From contig NZ_CP027732.1 in NCBI RefSeq assembly GCF_003852235.1, positions 2,542,001 through 2,606,000 on the forward strand: DNA of 64,000 nucleotides. The letters run 5' to 3'. A program made the translations under genes and the position numbers. The stretch comes from Pseudomonas sp. R4-35-07. Its GTDB lineage: Bacteria > Pseudomonadota > Gammaproteobacteria > Pseudomonadales > Pseudomonadaceae. The notes beneath the pieces are model-generated. The model was not told the DNA's origin. It was given only the letters and a program-made list of their open reading frames with translations, and ran no database searches. Shown in pieces: positions 46,501 through 64,000 of this stretch (positions are counted from its first letter, which is position 1; each line of letters starts with the position of its first letter).

Positions 46501-49500
46501 ACGTGCTTGCCCTCAGCCAATTGCCCGCAGCCACCCAGCCTCACCAGCGCGCCCATCAACGCATCGCTGCCCAGGCCCAGGCCACGCCGAACGCACTGGC
46601 GGTGCAGGCTGGCAGCGAACGCCTCAGCTATGCCCAACTCAACGCCCGCGCCAACCGCCTGGCCCATCGCCTGCTGGAATGCGGCGTCGGCCCCGGTCAG
46701 CGCGTGGGCCTCGCGTCCCGTCGTGGCCCGCAGTTGATCGTCAGCCTGCTGGCGGTGCTCAAGAGCGGCGCGGCCTATGTGCCGCTGGACCCGAAATACC
46801 CGGCCGAGCGCCTGGCCTACATGCTGGCGGACAGCCGCCTCGATCTGCTGCTCAGCGAAACCGGCCTGCTGGCCGACTTGCCATTGCCCGCAGGGCTGAG
46901 CCGCATCGACTTCAGCGCCGGCGGTGATGAATTGGCCAGCTACCCTGCGACCAATCCGCCCAACCACGCGGCGGCGGCAGACCTGGCCTATGTGATCTAC
47001 ACCTCCGGCTCCACCGGCCAGCCCAAAGGCGTGGCCATCGACCATGCCGCTCTCGACCAGTTCTGCGACAGCGCCGCGGTGTACAGCCAACTGAGCGGCC
47101 AGGACCGCGTGCTGCAATTTGCGACCTTCAGTTTCGACGGCTTTGTCGAGCAGTGCTACCCGCCGCTGTGCGTGGGCGCGGCGCTGATCATGCGCGGCGA
47201 TGAACTGTGGGACGCCGGGCAACTGGCGCGAGAAATCGTCGAGCAGGGCGTGACCCTGGCCGACTTGCCCGCCGCCTACTGGTACTTGCTGGCCAAGGAA
47301 TGCGCCGTGCACCGCCGCCCCCTGGGCCAGCTGCGCCAGGTGCATGTGGGCGGTGAGGCCATGTCCGTGGAAGGCCTGCGCGCCTGGCATGCCGCCGGGT
47401 TGGGCGGTGTGCGGCTGGTCAACACGTACGGGCCGACCGAGGCGACGGTGGTGTCCAGCGTGCACGATTGCCGGTTGGCTGATGCCAGCGATGCGTTCGG
47501 CGTGCCGATTGGGCGCGCGATTGCAGGGCGCTCGCTCTACGTGCTCGACAGCGCTTTCGAACTGCAGGCGACCGATGGCGTGGGCGAGTTGTGCATTGGT
47601 GCCGAGGCCGGCCTGGCCCAAGGCTATTTCGACCGCCCGGCGCTGACCGCCGAGCGCTTCCTGCCCGACCCGTTTGCCGCTGTCCCCGGTGCGCGGCTCT
47701 ACCGCAGCGGCGACCTGGCCCGTTACAACGAGGAGGGTGTGCTGGAATACGTCGGGCGCATCGACCACCAGGTGAAGATTCGCGGCTTGCGTATCGAAAT
47801 GGGCGAAATCGAAGCCAGCCTGCAAGCCTTGCCGCAGGTGCGTGAAGCAGCGGTGCATGCGCTGCCGAGCGCCACGGGCACGCAATTGGTCGCCTACGTG
47901 GTAGCCGCCGAAGGCCATGTGCTGGAGACACAGGCACTGGCGAGCCGTTTGCGCCAGTCGCTGCCGGACTACATGGTGCCTGGGCAGTGGGTGGTGCTCG
48001 AGGCGTTGCCCTTGAACACCAACGGCAAGCTCGACCGCCGCGCACTGCCGGCGCCGGACCTGAACCTGCACGCCCCGGCCTACGTGGCGCCCCACAGCCC
48101 GCTGCAAATCCAGCTCGCGGCGATCTGGCAAGCGGTGTTGCAGGTTGAGCGCGTCGGCCTGGACGATCACTTCTTTGAACGCGGTGGTCATTCGTTGCTG
48201 GCCACCCAGGTGATCTCACGGGTGCGGCATGCGCTCAAGCTGGAAGTGCCGCTGCGCGCGCTGTTCGAACAGCCGACCCTGCGCGCATTTGCCGACGCTT
48301 GCGCGGCGTTGCAGATGAGCACGGCGCAGCCGTTGCTGGCGCTGGAACGCGGCCGGCCGCTGGCGTTGTCCTTCGCCCAGGAACGCCAATGGTTCCTCTG
48401 GCAGTTGGACCCCGCCAGCGCGGCCTATCACGTACCCGTCGCCCTGCACCTGCGCGGCCAACTGGACCGCGCCGCACTGGAGCAGGCGTTCCAGGCCCTG
48501 GTACAGCGCCATGAGCCGCTGCGCACCACCTTTGTGGAGCAAGGCGAGCACACTTTGCAAGTCATTCATCCGCACCTGGCGCTGACCATCGAGCAGCAGC
48601 GCGTCGATGTGGCGGCTATCGAACAGGCGGTGGCCGAGGAAATCCAGCGCCCGTTCGACCTGCGCAACGGCCCGCTGATGCGGGTTAAAGTGCTCGACGT
48701 CGCGCCAGAGCATCATGTGCTGGTGATCACCCAGCACCACATCATCTCCGACGGTTGGTCGATGCAAGTGATGGTCGATGAGCTGGTGGCGCTCTATCAG
48801 GGCGACGACGCCTTGCCGGCGTTGCCGATCCAGTACGCCGACTATGCCCAGTGGCAACGTGACTGGATGGCGGCCGGGGAAACACAGCGCCAGCTCGATT
48901 ACTGGTGCGCGCGCCTGGGCAGTGAGCACCCGGTGCTGGCGCTGCCCCTGGACCACCCGCGTCCGGCGGTGCAAAGCCATCGGGGCGCGCGCCGGCAGAT
49001 CCATCTGGACCGCGCGCTGGTGGCCGAGCTCAAGGCGTTGGCCCAGCGTCAGGACGTGACCTTGTTCATGCTCCTGCTGGCCTCGTTCCAGACCTTGCTG
49101 CATCGCTACAGCGGCCAATCCGAGATCCGCGTCGGCGTACCGATCGCCAACCGTACGCGCCTGGAAACCGAGCGACTGGTCGGTTTCTTCGTCAACACCC
49201 AGGTACTGCAGGCGCAGTTGCATGGGCAAATGCCTTTCGAACAGTTATTGGCCCAGGTCAAGCGCCGTGCCCTGGAGGCCCAGGCGCATCAGGACCTGCC
49301 ATTCGAGCAACTGGTCGAAGCCTTGCAGCCTGAGCGCAGTCTCAGCCACAACCCGCTGTTCCAGGTGATGTTCAACCATCAGGACAGCCTGCGCGCCGGC
49401 CCTGTGCACTTGCCGGGCCTGGCGTTGCAGGCGCTGGACTGGGCCGGGCACACCACCCAGTTCGATTTGAGCCTGGAAACCGAAGAATCCGCCGATGGCC

Positions 49501-52500
49501 TCTGGGCGTCGCTGACGTACGCCACCGACCTGTTCGAAGCGGCGACCCTGGAACGCCTGGCCGGGCATTGGCATAACCTGCTGCGCGCAGTGGTGAGCGA
49601 TGCGTCCCAGGCGCTCGATGACCTGTCGATGCTCAGCGCGCCGCAATGGCAGCAGATGGTTGAAGACTGGAACCACACCTCATTCGACTATCCACGCGAG
49701 CAGTGCGTGCATCAGTTGTTCGAGGCCCAAGCCCTTGCCCAGCCGGAGGCCGTCGCACTGCGCTTCAATGGCGACCGCCTGAGCTACGCCGAACTCAACC
49801 GCCGGGCCAATCGCCTGGCGCATCGCTTGATTGCGACAGGCGTGGGCCCTGACGTGCTGGTGGCGGTGCATGTGGAGCGCTCCCTGGACATGGCGGTCAG
49901 CCTGTTGGCCACCCTCAAGGCCGGCGCTGCCTACGTGCCGCTCGACCCGCAGTTCCCGGCCGAGCGCCTGGCATTCATGCTCGACGACAGCGGCGCCCGG
50001 GTGCTGCTGACCCAGGCGCGGTTGCACGGTCAGTTGGCGCAGCCCGAGGGCCTGCAGGTGCTGCTGGTCGAGGATGAACCGGGAGCAGAACACAACCCGC
50101 AGGTTACGCTCACGCCGGAATACCTGGCCTACGTGATCTACACCTCCGGCTCCACCGGCAAGCCTAAAGGCGTGATGGTGCGGCACCAGGCGCTGTGCAG
50201 TTTTACCTGCGCCATGGCCGACAGCTTGTCCATCGGCGCTGATGCCCGCCTGTTGTCGTTGACCACGTTCTCGTTCGACATCTTCGCCCTGGAGCTCTAC
50301 GTGCCGCTGAGTGTCGGCGCGACAGTGCTGCTGAGCGAGCAGGCCATGGCGCTCGACCCGGAAGCCATTCTCGACCTGGCCCACAGCCAAGCGGCCACGG
50401 TGCTGCAGGCCACGCCGTCGACCTGGCGCATGCTGCTCGACAGCCCGCGCGCGCAGCTGTTGCGCGGCGTCCAGTGCCTGTGCGGCGGCGAAGCGTTGCC
50501 GGCTGATCTGGCCCAGCGCCTGCTCGCTCTGCAAGGTCCGGTGTGGAACCTCTATGGGCCGACGGAAACCACCATCTGGTCGGCGGCCCATCGGCTGCAC
50601 GAAGCGCAGCCTTTGGTCGGGCGGCCCATCGCCAACACCTCGCTGTTCATCCTCAATGCCGGGCTCACGCCATGCCCGCAAGGCGCGGCCGGTGAGCTGC
50701 TGATCGGCGGGGTCGGCCTGGCGCGTGGTTATCACGCACAGCCTGCGCTCACCGCCGAGCGTTTTGTGCCAGACCCGTTCGGTGCGCCCGGCGCACGCCT
50801 GTACCGCACCGGCGACCTGGCGCGTTACCGCGCAGACGGCGTGGTCGAGTACCTCGGCCGGGTCGATCATCAGGTCAAGGTGCGCGGTTTCCGTATTGAA
50901 CTGGGTGAGATTGAAGCCTGCCTGCGTGACTGCCCAGGCGTGCGTGAAGCCGTGGTGCTGGCCGACAACGACCGCTTGATCGCCTACCTGGTGAGCTCCG
51001 CACCGGACGAACAACAGGCCTACAAAACCGCGTTGCGCGAGCGCCTGCCGGACTACATGGTGCCGGCGCACCTGCTGTTCCTCGACCGTCTGCCCCTGAC
51101 CCCCAACGGCAAGCTCGACCGCAAGGCCTTGCCCAAGGTGGATGCCAGCCAACTGAGTAAAGGCCATCTGGCCCCCGTCACCTCGCGCGAACAACAGGTC
51201 GCGGCGATCTGGGCCGAGGTGCTGGACGTGCCGCAGGTAGGTCTCGACGATCACTTTTTCGAACTGGGCGGGCATTCCTTGCTGGCCACGCGGGTGGTGT
51301 CGCGGGTGCGTCAGGCCTTGGCCCTGGAAGTCGCGCTCAAGACCCTGTTCGAACAACCCCTGCTGGGTGACTTTGTGCGCGCACTGGGCGAGGAGGGCGT
51401 GACCGCGCCGGCGCTGCAGAGGGCCGACCGCACGCAACCCTTGCCGCTGTCTTACGCCCAGGAGCGCCAATGGTTCCTGTGGCAACTGGACCCGCACAGC
51501 ATGGCCTACCACATCCCCAGTGCCTTGCGCTTGCATGGCCCACTGGACCAGGCCGCGCTGCAACGCAGCTTCGATACCTTGCTGGCGCGCCATGAAAGCC
51601 TGCGCACCCATCTGCGCCAGGAAGCCACGGGCGCGGTGCAAGTCATCGAAGCGCTGGGCCTGATCGATATCGACCGGGGCGCCTGTGCCTACGCCGACCT
51701 CAAGGGCGCTGTGGCGGCCGAAGTCGCACGCCCCTTCGATTTACTGCGCGGGCCGCTGTTGCGGGTCAAGTTGCTGCGCCTGGCTGAGGACGACCATGTG
51801 CTGGTGCTGGTGCAGCACCACATCGTCTCCGATGGCTGGTCGATGCAACTGATGGTCGAGGAACTGGTGCAGCTGTACGCCGCGTTCAGCCAGGGGCACA
51901 CGCCGCACCTGCCGGCATTGCCGATCCAGTACGCCGACTATGCCGTGTGGCAACGCCAGTGGATGGAAGCCGGCGAGCAGACGCGTCAACTGGCTTACTG
52001 GCGCGAGCAGTTGGGCGGCGAGCAACCGGTGCTGGAGCTGCCGTTCGACTACCCGCGCCCGGCGCTGCCAAGCCATCGCGGCGCACGCCTGGGCATCGAG
52101 TTGGCGCCAGGGCTGCTGGACGGCCTGCGCACCTTGGCGCACAACGTCGGCGTCACGCTGCCGATGGTGCTGCTGGCGTCCTATCAGGCGCTGTTGCACC
52201 GCTACAGCGGCCAGGAAGACGTGCGCGTCGGCGTCCCGGTTGCCAACCGTAATCGCCTGGAAACCGAGGGTTTGATCGGCTTCTTCGTCAACACCCAAGT
52301 GCTCAAGGCCGATCTGCACGGGCAGATGAGCGTCGAGCAGTTGTTGAGCCAGGTGCGCCAGCGCTCCCTGGACGCCCAGGCCCATCAGGACCTGCCGTTC
52401 GAACAGCTGGTGCAGGCGTTGCAACCGGAGCGCAGCCTCAGCCTGAGCCCACTGTTCCAAGTGCTGTTCAACCACCGCGTGACGTCCGCCGCAAGCCAGT

Positions 52501-54629
52501 TGCACCAGCTGACCGACCTGCACATCGAAGTGCTGAGTTGGGACGAAGGCGTGGCCCAGTTCGACCTGGCGCTGGACGTCGAAGAAAGCCCGACGGCGGT
52601 GCATGCCTCCCTGAGCTATGCCACCGACCTGTTTGCGCCTGCCACCATCGCGCGCATGGCGGCGCATTGGCAGAACCTGCTACAGGCAATGGTCGCCGAT
52701 CCACACCAACCCATCGGCCAGTTGCACCTGCTGGGTCAGCATGAGCAGCAACACATCCTGCAACTGTGGGACCGTACCGAATCCGGCTACTCGGCCCAGC
52801 GCCTGGTGCATGAGCTGGTCGCTGACCGTGCGCGGCAGACCCCGGATGCAGTGGCGGTGAAGTTCGATGCGCAAACCCTGAGTTACGCTGAGCTCGACGC
52901 CCAGGCCAACCGCCTGGCCCATGCGCTGATCGCCCGTGGCGTCGGCCCGGAAGTGCGGGTGGCCATCGCCATGCCGCGCAGTGCCGAGATCATGGTGGCC
53001 TTCCTCGCCGTGCTGAAGGCCGGGGGCGTGTACGTGCCATTGGATATCGAATACCCGCGTGATCGTTTGCTGTACATGATGCAGGACAGTCGTGCGCAAC
53101 TGCTGCTCAGCCATACCCAGGCATTGGCGCAACTGCCGATACCGCAAGGGTTGGAGACCTTGGCGATTGACGCTACCGAGCAATGGGCGCACCTCAACGA
53201 CAACGCGCCGAACGTGGTTCTGCACGGCGACAACCTCGCCTACGTGATCTACACCTCCGGTTCCACCGGCATGCCCAAGGGCGTGGCGGTGTCCCACGGG
53301 CCGTTGGTGGCGCACATCATCGCCACCGGCGAGCGCTATGAAACCAGCCCCGCCGATTGCGAACTGCACTTCATGTCGTTCGCCTTCGACGGTGCCCACG
53401 AAGGCTGGATGCACCCGCTGATCAACGGCGCCAGCGTGTTGATCCGTGACGACAGCCTGTGGTTGCCGGAATACACCTACGAACAAATGCACCGCCACCA
53501 CGTGACCATGGCGGTGTTCCCACCGGTGTACCTGCAACAACTGGCCGAACATGCCGAGCGTGACGGCAACCCACCGGCGGTGCGCGTGTATTGCTTCGGC
53601 GGTGATGCGGTGGCGCAGGCCAGCTATGACTTGGCCTGGCGCGCACTGAAACCGACTTACCTGTTCAACGGCTATGGCCCCACCGAAACCGTGGTCACGC
53701 CGCTGCTGTGGAAGGCGCGCAAAGGCGACCCGTGCGGCGCGGTGTACGCGCCCATCGGCACCTTGCTCGGCAACCGCAGCGGCTACGTGCTCGATGCCCA
53801 GCTCAACCTGCAACCCATCGGCGTGGCCGGCGAGTTGTACCTGGGCGGCGAGGGCGTGGCCCGGGGTTATCTGGAACGCCCGGCGTTGACCGCCGAACGT
53901 TTCGTGCCGGACCCGTTCGGCCAGCCCGGCAGCCGTGTGTACCGCAGCGGCGACCTGACCCGCGGGCGCGCGGACGGGGTGGTGGACTACCTCGGCCGTG
54001 TCGACCATCAGGTCAAGATCCGCGGCTTCCGTATCGAATTGGGCGAAATCGAAGCGCGCCTGCGTGAGCAGGACAGCGTCGGCGAAACCGTGGTGGTGGC
54101 CCAGGAAGGCCCGACCGGCAAGCAGTTGGTGGCCTACGTGGTACCGGCCGATGCCAGCCTGGCCGACCAAGGCGAGTTCCGCGACACCCTGCGCCGCGCC
54201 CTGAAAAGCGGCCTGCCGGATTACATGGTGCCGGCGCACTTCGTGTTCCTCGCGCAGATGCCGTTGACCCCCAACGGCAAGCTCGACCGCAAGGGCCTGC
54301 CGCTACCCGACGCCAGCCAAATGCAGCAACGCTACGTGGCGCCGCAGACCGAACTGGAGCAGCAGATCGCCGCCATCTGGGCCGACGTGCTGCACCTGGC
54401 GCAAGTGGGCCTGGACGACAACTTCTTCGAAGTCGGCGGGCATTCCTTGCTGGCCATCCAGATCACCTCGCGGGTCCAGGCCGAGCTGGGCCTGGACGTA
54501 CCGCTGATGGAACTGTTCCAGACCGAATCGCTGCGTGCCTATGTGCAGGCCGCAGCCACCTTCCGCGCCGGCAGCGAGGAAGATTTTGATGATCTTCGTG
54601 ACTTTTTGAGCGAACTAGAGGCGATTTGA
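40593..54629 (+). CDS. pvdI: Pyoverdine side-chain NRPS, four modules (Ser-D, Lys, Gly, fOHOrn)
   Basis: 4678 residues, order C-A-T-E / C-A-T / C-A-T / C-A-T with no thioesterase. Condensation histidines are near residues 182, 1673, 2715 and 3742, epimerase HHLVVDG at 1220, carrier serines 1044, 2534, 3562 and 4618. Reading Stachelhaus positions by eye: module 1 D-V-W-H-V-S-L-I-D (Ser), module 2 D-G-E-D-H-G-T-V-V (Lys), module 3 D-I-L-Q-L-G-L-I-W (Gly), module 4 D-G-E-V-C-G-G-V-T (formyl-hydroxyornithine, pyoverdine type). The carrier before the epimerase is GGDS, the others GGHS. Start ATG 40593 (MNAEDSLKLARRF) matches PvdI-like proteins. The next NRPS begins 3 bases after the stop. Pyoverdine identity is inferred, since chromophore genes are outside the window. 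Confidence 0.9.
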   Translation: MNAEDSLKLARRFIGLPLEKRQVFLQALQKEGVDFSRFPIPAGVEAEDRQALSYAQQRMWFLWQLDPASGAYNLPGAVRLKGALSLDALEQAFASLVARHETLRTVFQRQADERLAQVSIEPSLAIEHLDLSTLAPVDREQAVNAAATRQSLLPFDLEHGPLLRVQLLRLDEHEHVLLLTLHHIVSDGWSMNVLIDEFIRCYDAHERNEAPQLPALAIQYSDYALWQRRWLEAGEQARQLAYWQARLGDEHPVLELPTDRPRPAMPSYQGTRHAFEIDPALATQLRVCAQKHNVTLFMLLLGAFNVLLHRYTGQDDIRVGVPIANRNRTEVEGLIGFFVNTQVLRTELTGQTRITELLQGIKEHALGAQAHQELPFERLVDALSVERSLSHTPLFQVMYNHQPVVADIASVSTASGLELALVEWQGRTTQFDLTLDTYEKSGTLHAALTYANDLFDATSIQRMARHWTRLLQAMVADAEQRIGELPMLDADELQLLVKTRNHTATPYPTERAIHHLIEDQAQRTPDAPALVFGELTLTYAQLDARANRLAHALRAQGIGPDVLVGICVERSIEMVVGLLAILKAGGAYVPLDPEYPEERLAYMIDDSGIRLLLSQQSLLARLPTAGLQVIALDQPANWLDGYSTAAPNVSLHGLNLAYVIYTSGSTGKPKGAGNSHRALVNRLCWMQQAYALDGGDAVLQKTPFSFDVSVWEFFWPLMTGARLVVAAPGEHREPARLIETIGRHAITTVHFVPSMLQAFIHEPGVEACASLTRIVCSGEALPLDAQRQVFAKLANTALYNLYGPTEAAIDVTHWTCIDEGADSVPIGRPIANLGTYVLDAQLNPVAAGVSGELYLGGTGLARSYHRRPALTAERFVPSPFVAGERLYRTGDRVRQRGDGVIEYLGRLDHQVKLRGLRIELGEIETRLMQHPTVREAVVVVHGGKQLVAYLVLERDAPTDLKAWLLGSLPEYMVPSHFITLAKLPVTANGKLDRKALPLPDATAQQAFAAPENTVQQALAAIWSDVLGIQAVGLDDNFFALGGDSIISIQVVSRARQAGIRLSPRDLFQYQSVRSLALVAGVDELSEVDQGPVSGEVILTPVQQGFFAQAIPARHHWNQSLLLTPREPLQPARLDAAVMQVVRHHDALRLRFVAQAEGWQQHHAAAVDASLLWQAQADTDAELAALCEKAQRSLDLEHGPLLRAALVEMADGTQRLLLVVHHLVVDGVSWRILLEDLQQAYREQRLPAKTSAYQHWAHRLQERAHVLEHQLAYWQAQSVDAELPCDHPEGGLQHRLGVKLETRLDAEHTRQLLQEAPAAYRTQVNDLLLTALARVVSRWSAQPAALIQLEGHGREDLFDGIDLTRTVGWFTSLFPLRLQADGELAGAIKAVKEQLRAVPDKGLGYGLLRYLGAPGARESLAGLAVPRITFNYLGQFDRQFDESALFVPAAEGSGQAQDLETPLANWLTVEGQVYGGELALQWGFSREMYEAATIQRLADDFACELKAVIAHCCATPAGQVTPSDFPLAQVTQAQLDGLPVAGPAIADLYPLSPMQQGMLFHTLLAPEAQAYINQLCVDIDGLDLLAFGRAWQAALDRHDILRSSFHWLGLDSAHQVIRRQVDLQLQVIEDPSADLDALAHAERERGFALDTAPLFRLMLVRGTGATWHLIFTSHHILMDGWSNAQLLGEVLAHYAGQAVPAPLGQFRDYLGWLQRQGNGEAFWKAQLAPLQAPTLLAQALRTPVAPAGTADHHVVLGREVTHTLSEFARQYKVTLNTVLQGAWSLLLQRYTGQACVAFGATVAGRSAPLPGIEQQLGLFINTLPIISAASPAQSAISWLGELQALNLSLRDHEHVPLYDIQGWAGQPGAALFDTLLVFENFPVAEALKQGAPAGLSFGPLHNHERTHYPLTLGIELGDSLRLEFSYDRAHFSQAQVIRLSDNLQYLLAQFLADAQSPLGNLRLLDASAQRDVLALSQLPAATQPHQRAHQRIAAQAQATPNALAVQAGSERLSYAQLNARANRLAHRLLECGVGPGQRVGLASRRGPQLIVSLLAVLKSGAAYVPLDPKYPAERLAYMLADSRLDLLLSETGLLADLPLPAGLSRIDFSAGGDELASYPATNPPNHAAAADLAYVIYTSGSTGQPKGVAIDHAALDQFCDSAAVYSQLSGQDRVLQFATFSFDGFVEQCYPPLCVGAALIMRGDELWDAGQLAREIVEQGVTLADLPAAYWYLLAKECAVHRRPLGQLRQVHVGGEAMSVEGLRAWHAAGLGGVRLVNTYGPTEATVVSSVHDCRLADASDAFGVPIGRAIAGRSLYVLDSAFELQATDGVGELCIGAEAGLAQGYFDRPALTAERFLPDPFAAVPGARLYRSGDLARYNEEGVLEYVGRIDHQVKIRGLRIEMGEIEASLQALPQVREAAVHALPSATGTQLVAYVVAAEGHVLETQALASRLRQSLPDYMVPGQWVVLEALPLNTNGKLDRRALPAPDLNLHAPAYVAPHSPLQIQLAAIWQAVLQVERVGLDDHFFERGGHSLLATQVISRVRHALKLEVPLRALFEQPTLRAFADACAALQMSTAQPLLALERGRPLALSFAQERQWFLWQLDPASAAYHVPVALHLRGQLDRAALEQAFQALVQRHEPLRTTFVEQGEHTLQVIHPHLALTIEQQRVDVAAIEQAVAEEIQRPFDLRNGPLMRVKVLDVAPEHHVLVITQHHIISDGWSMQVMVDELVALYQGDDALPALPIQYADYAQWQRDWMAAGETQRQLDYWCARLGSEHPVLALPLDHPRPAVQSHRGARRQIHLDRALVAELKALAQRQDVTLFMLLLASFQTLLHRYSGQSEIRVGVPIANRTRLETERLVGFFVNTQVLQAQLHGQMPFEQLLAQVKRRALEAQAHQDLPFEQLVEALQPERSLSHNPLFQVMFNHQDSLRAGPVHLPGLALQALDWAGHTTQFDLSLETEESADGLWASLTYATDLFEAATLERLAGHWHNLLRAVVSDASQALDDLSMLSAPQWQQMVEDWNHTSFDYPREQCVHQLFEAQALAQPEAVALRFNGDRLSYAELNRRANRLAHRLIATGVGPDVLVAVHVERSLDMAVSLLATLKAGAAYVPLDPQFPAERLAFMLDDSGARVLLTQARLHGQLAQPEGLQVLLVEDEPGAEHNPQVTLTPEYLAYVIYTSGSTGKPKGVMVRHQALCSFTCAMADSLSIGADARLLSLTTFSFDIFALELYVPLSVGATVLLSEQAMALDPEAILDLAHSQAATVLQATPSTWRMLLDSPRAQLLRGVQCLCGGEALPADLAQRLLALQGPVWNLYGPTETTIWSAAHRLHEAQPLVGRPIANTSLFILNAGLTPCPQGAAGELLIGGVGLARGYHAQPALTAERFVPDPFGAPGARLYRTGDLARYRADGVVEYLGRVDHQVKVRGFRIELGEIEACLRDCPGVREAVVLADNDRLIAYLVSSAPDEQQAYKTALRERLPDYMVPAHLLFLDRLPLTPNGKLDRKALPKVDASQLSKGHLAPVTSREQQVAAIWAEVLDVPQVGLDDHFFELGGHSLLATRVVSRVRQALALEVALKTLFEQPLLGDFVRALGEEGVTAPALQRADRTQPLPLSYAQERQWFLWQLDPHSMAYHIPSALRLHGPLDQAALQRSFDTLLARHESLRTHLRQEATGAVQVIEALGLIDIDRGACAYADLKGAVAAEVARPFDLLRGPLLRVKLLRLAEDDHVLVLVQHHIVSDGWSMQLMVEELVQLYAAFSQGHTPHLPALPIQYADYAVWQRQWMEAGEQTRQLAYWREQLGGEQPVLELPFDYPRPALPSHRGARLGIELAPGLLDGLRTLAHNVGVTLPMVLLASYQALLHRYSGQEDVRVGVPVANRNRLETEGLIGFFVNTQVLKADLHGQMSVEQLLSQVRQRSLDAQAHQDLPFEQLVQALQPERSLSLSPLFQVLFNHRVTSAASQLHQLTDLHIEVLSWDEGVAQFDLALDVEESPTAVHASLSYATDLFAPATIARMAAHWQNLLQAMVADPHQPIGQLHLLGQHEQQHILQLWDRTESGYSAQRLVHELVADRARQTPDAVAVKFDAQTLSYAELDAQANRLAHALIARGVGPEVRVAIAMPRSAEIMVAFLAVLKAGGVYVPLDIEYPRDRLLYMMQDSRAQLLLSHTQALAQLPIPQGLETLAIDATEQWAHLNDNAPNVVLHGDNLAYVIYTSGSTGMPKGVAVSHGPLVAHIIATGERYETSPADCELHFMSFAFDGAHEGWMHPLINGASVLIRDDSLWLPEYTYEQMHRHHVTMAVFPPVYLQQLAEHAERDGNPPAVRVYCFGGDAVAQASYDLAWRALKPTYLFNGYGPTETVVTPLLWKARKGDPCGAVYAPIGTLLGNRSGYVLDAQLNLQPIGVAGELYLGGEGVARGYLERPALTAERFVPDPFGQPGSRVYRSGDLTRGRADGVVDYLGRVDHQVKIRGFRIELGEIEARLREQDSVGETVVVAQEGPTGKQLVAYVVPADASLADQGEFRDTLRRALKSGLPDYMVPAHFVFLAQMPLTPNGKLDRKGLPLPDASQMQQRYVAPQTELEQQIAAIWADVLHLAQVGLDDNFFEVGGHSLLAIQITSRVQAELGLDVPLMELFQTESLRAYVQAAATFRAGSEEDFDDLRDFLSELEAI
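52905..54150 (+). repeat. Long direct repeat, hydroxyornithine A domain, copy 1
   Basis: Near-identical DNA to 59433-60678, at a constant offset of 6528 bases, covering most of the adenylation domain of module 4. Differences are scattered single bases. Boundaries are approximate. Confidence 0.85.
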
Positions 54630-54632
54630 ACC

Positions 54633-64000
<9,368 letters not shown>

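Noticed and set aside
42852..48191. 1779-codon open frame on the minus strand inside the first NRPS gene
   Set aside because: Its translation is low-complexity Gln, His, Arg and Gly-rich with no recognisable domain; it is the antisense shadow of a GC-rich NRPS. The same applies to long antisense frames at 3816-5351, 7840-10176, 49680-51641, 52680-54239, 54615-56942 and 61143-62570.

Overview
The window is from a Pseudomonas chromosome, most likely the P. fluorescens group. This rests on high GC, Pseudomonas-type dispersed inverted repeats (10134-10226, 18913-19005, 1084-1678), Pseudomonas-style gene content (cobF, tsx, MtlE-like protein, an NrtR-controlled pncA-pncB-nadE operon) and very large pyoverdine-type NRPS genes at the right end. 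No rRNA, tRNA or CRISPR array was seen.

Layout. 1-3180: a mobile/repeat zone with the 3' part of an IS4-type transposase, two facing copies of a Pseudomonas repeat, and a complete IS3/IS150-type element inserted in one copy, with matched terminal repeats and a 3-bp target duplication. 3204-7970: a PAS-LuxR regulator divergent from a thiolase / acyl-CoA ligase / MHS permease operon. 8026-10122: histidine phosphatase, cobF and a secreted alpha/beta hydrolase. 10253-16641: a secreted protein, a Kef-type antiporter, a HigBA-like toxin-antitoxin pair, an alpha/beta hydrolase fused to a YaaW-like region, and mntH. 16643-21009: LysR regulator, a YdcZ-type transporter pair, a short metallothionein gene, a purine nucleoside permease-type protein and Tsx. 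21164-24414: AraC regulator, a polyol-binding protein and a sorbitol dehydrogenase-like SDR, but no permease or ATPase between them. 24448-27980: NrtR and the NAD salvage operon pncA-pncB-nadE with two palindromic operators.

27981-35493: a seven-gene minus-strand operon encoding a complete PotABCD-type importer wrapped around a three-subunit HcnABC/opine-oxidase-like flavoenzyme, under a divergent IclR regulator. This looks like an import-and-oxidise pathway for an amino acid, opine or polyamine-like compound. 35638-37040: an hrp-box-like promoter followed by a 434-residue protein with three related repeats and a type III export-like N terminus, the best candidate here for something poorly described. 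37203-40383: MATE and MFS transporters and a HicAB pair.

40593-64000: two consecutive NRPS genes. The specificity residues read D-Ser, Lys, Gly, formyl-hydroxyornithine in the first gene, and Lys, D-formyl-hydroxyornithine plus one further module cut by the window edge in the second. This order resembles the pyoverdine peptide of P. fluorescens ATCC 13525 (Ser-Lys-Gly-FoOHOrn-Lys-FoOHOrn-Ser, from memory). The two hydroxyornithine modules share a long, nearly identical DNA segment, a sign of recent duplication or gene conversion.
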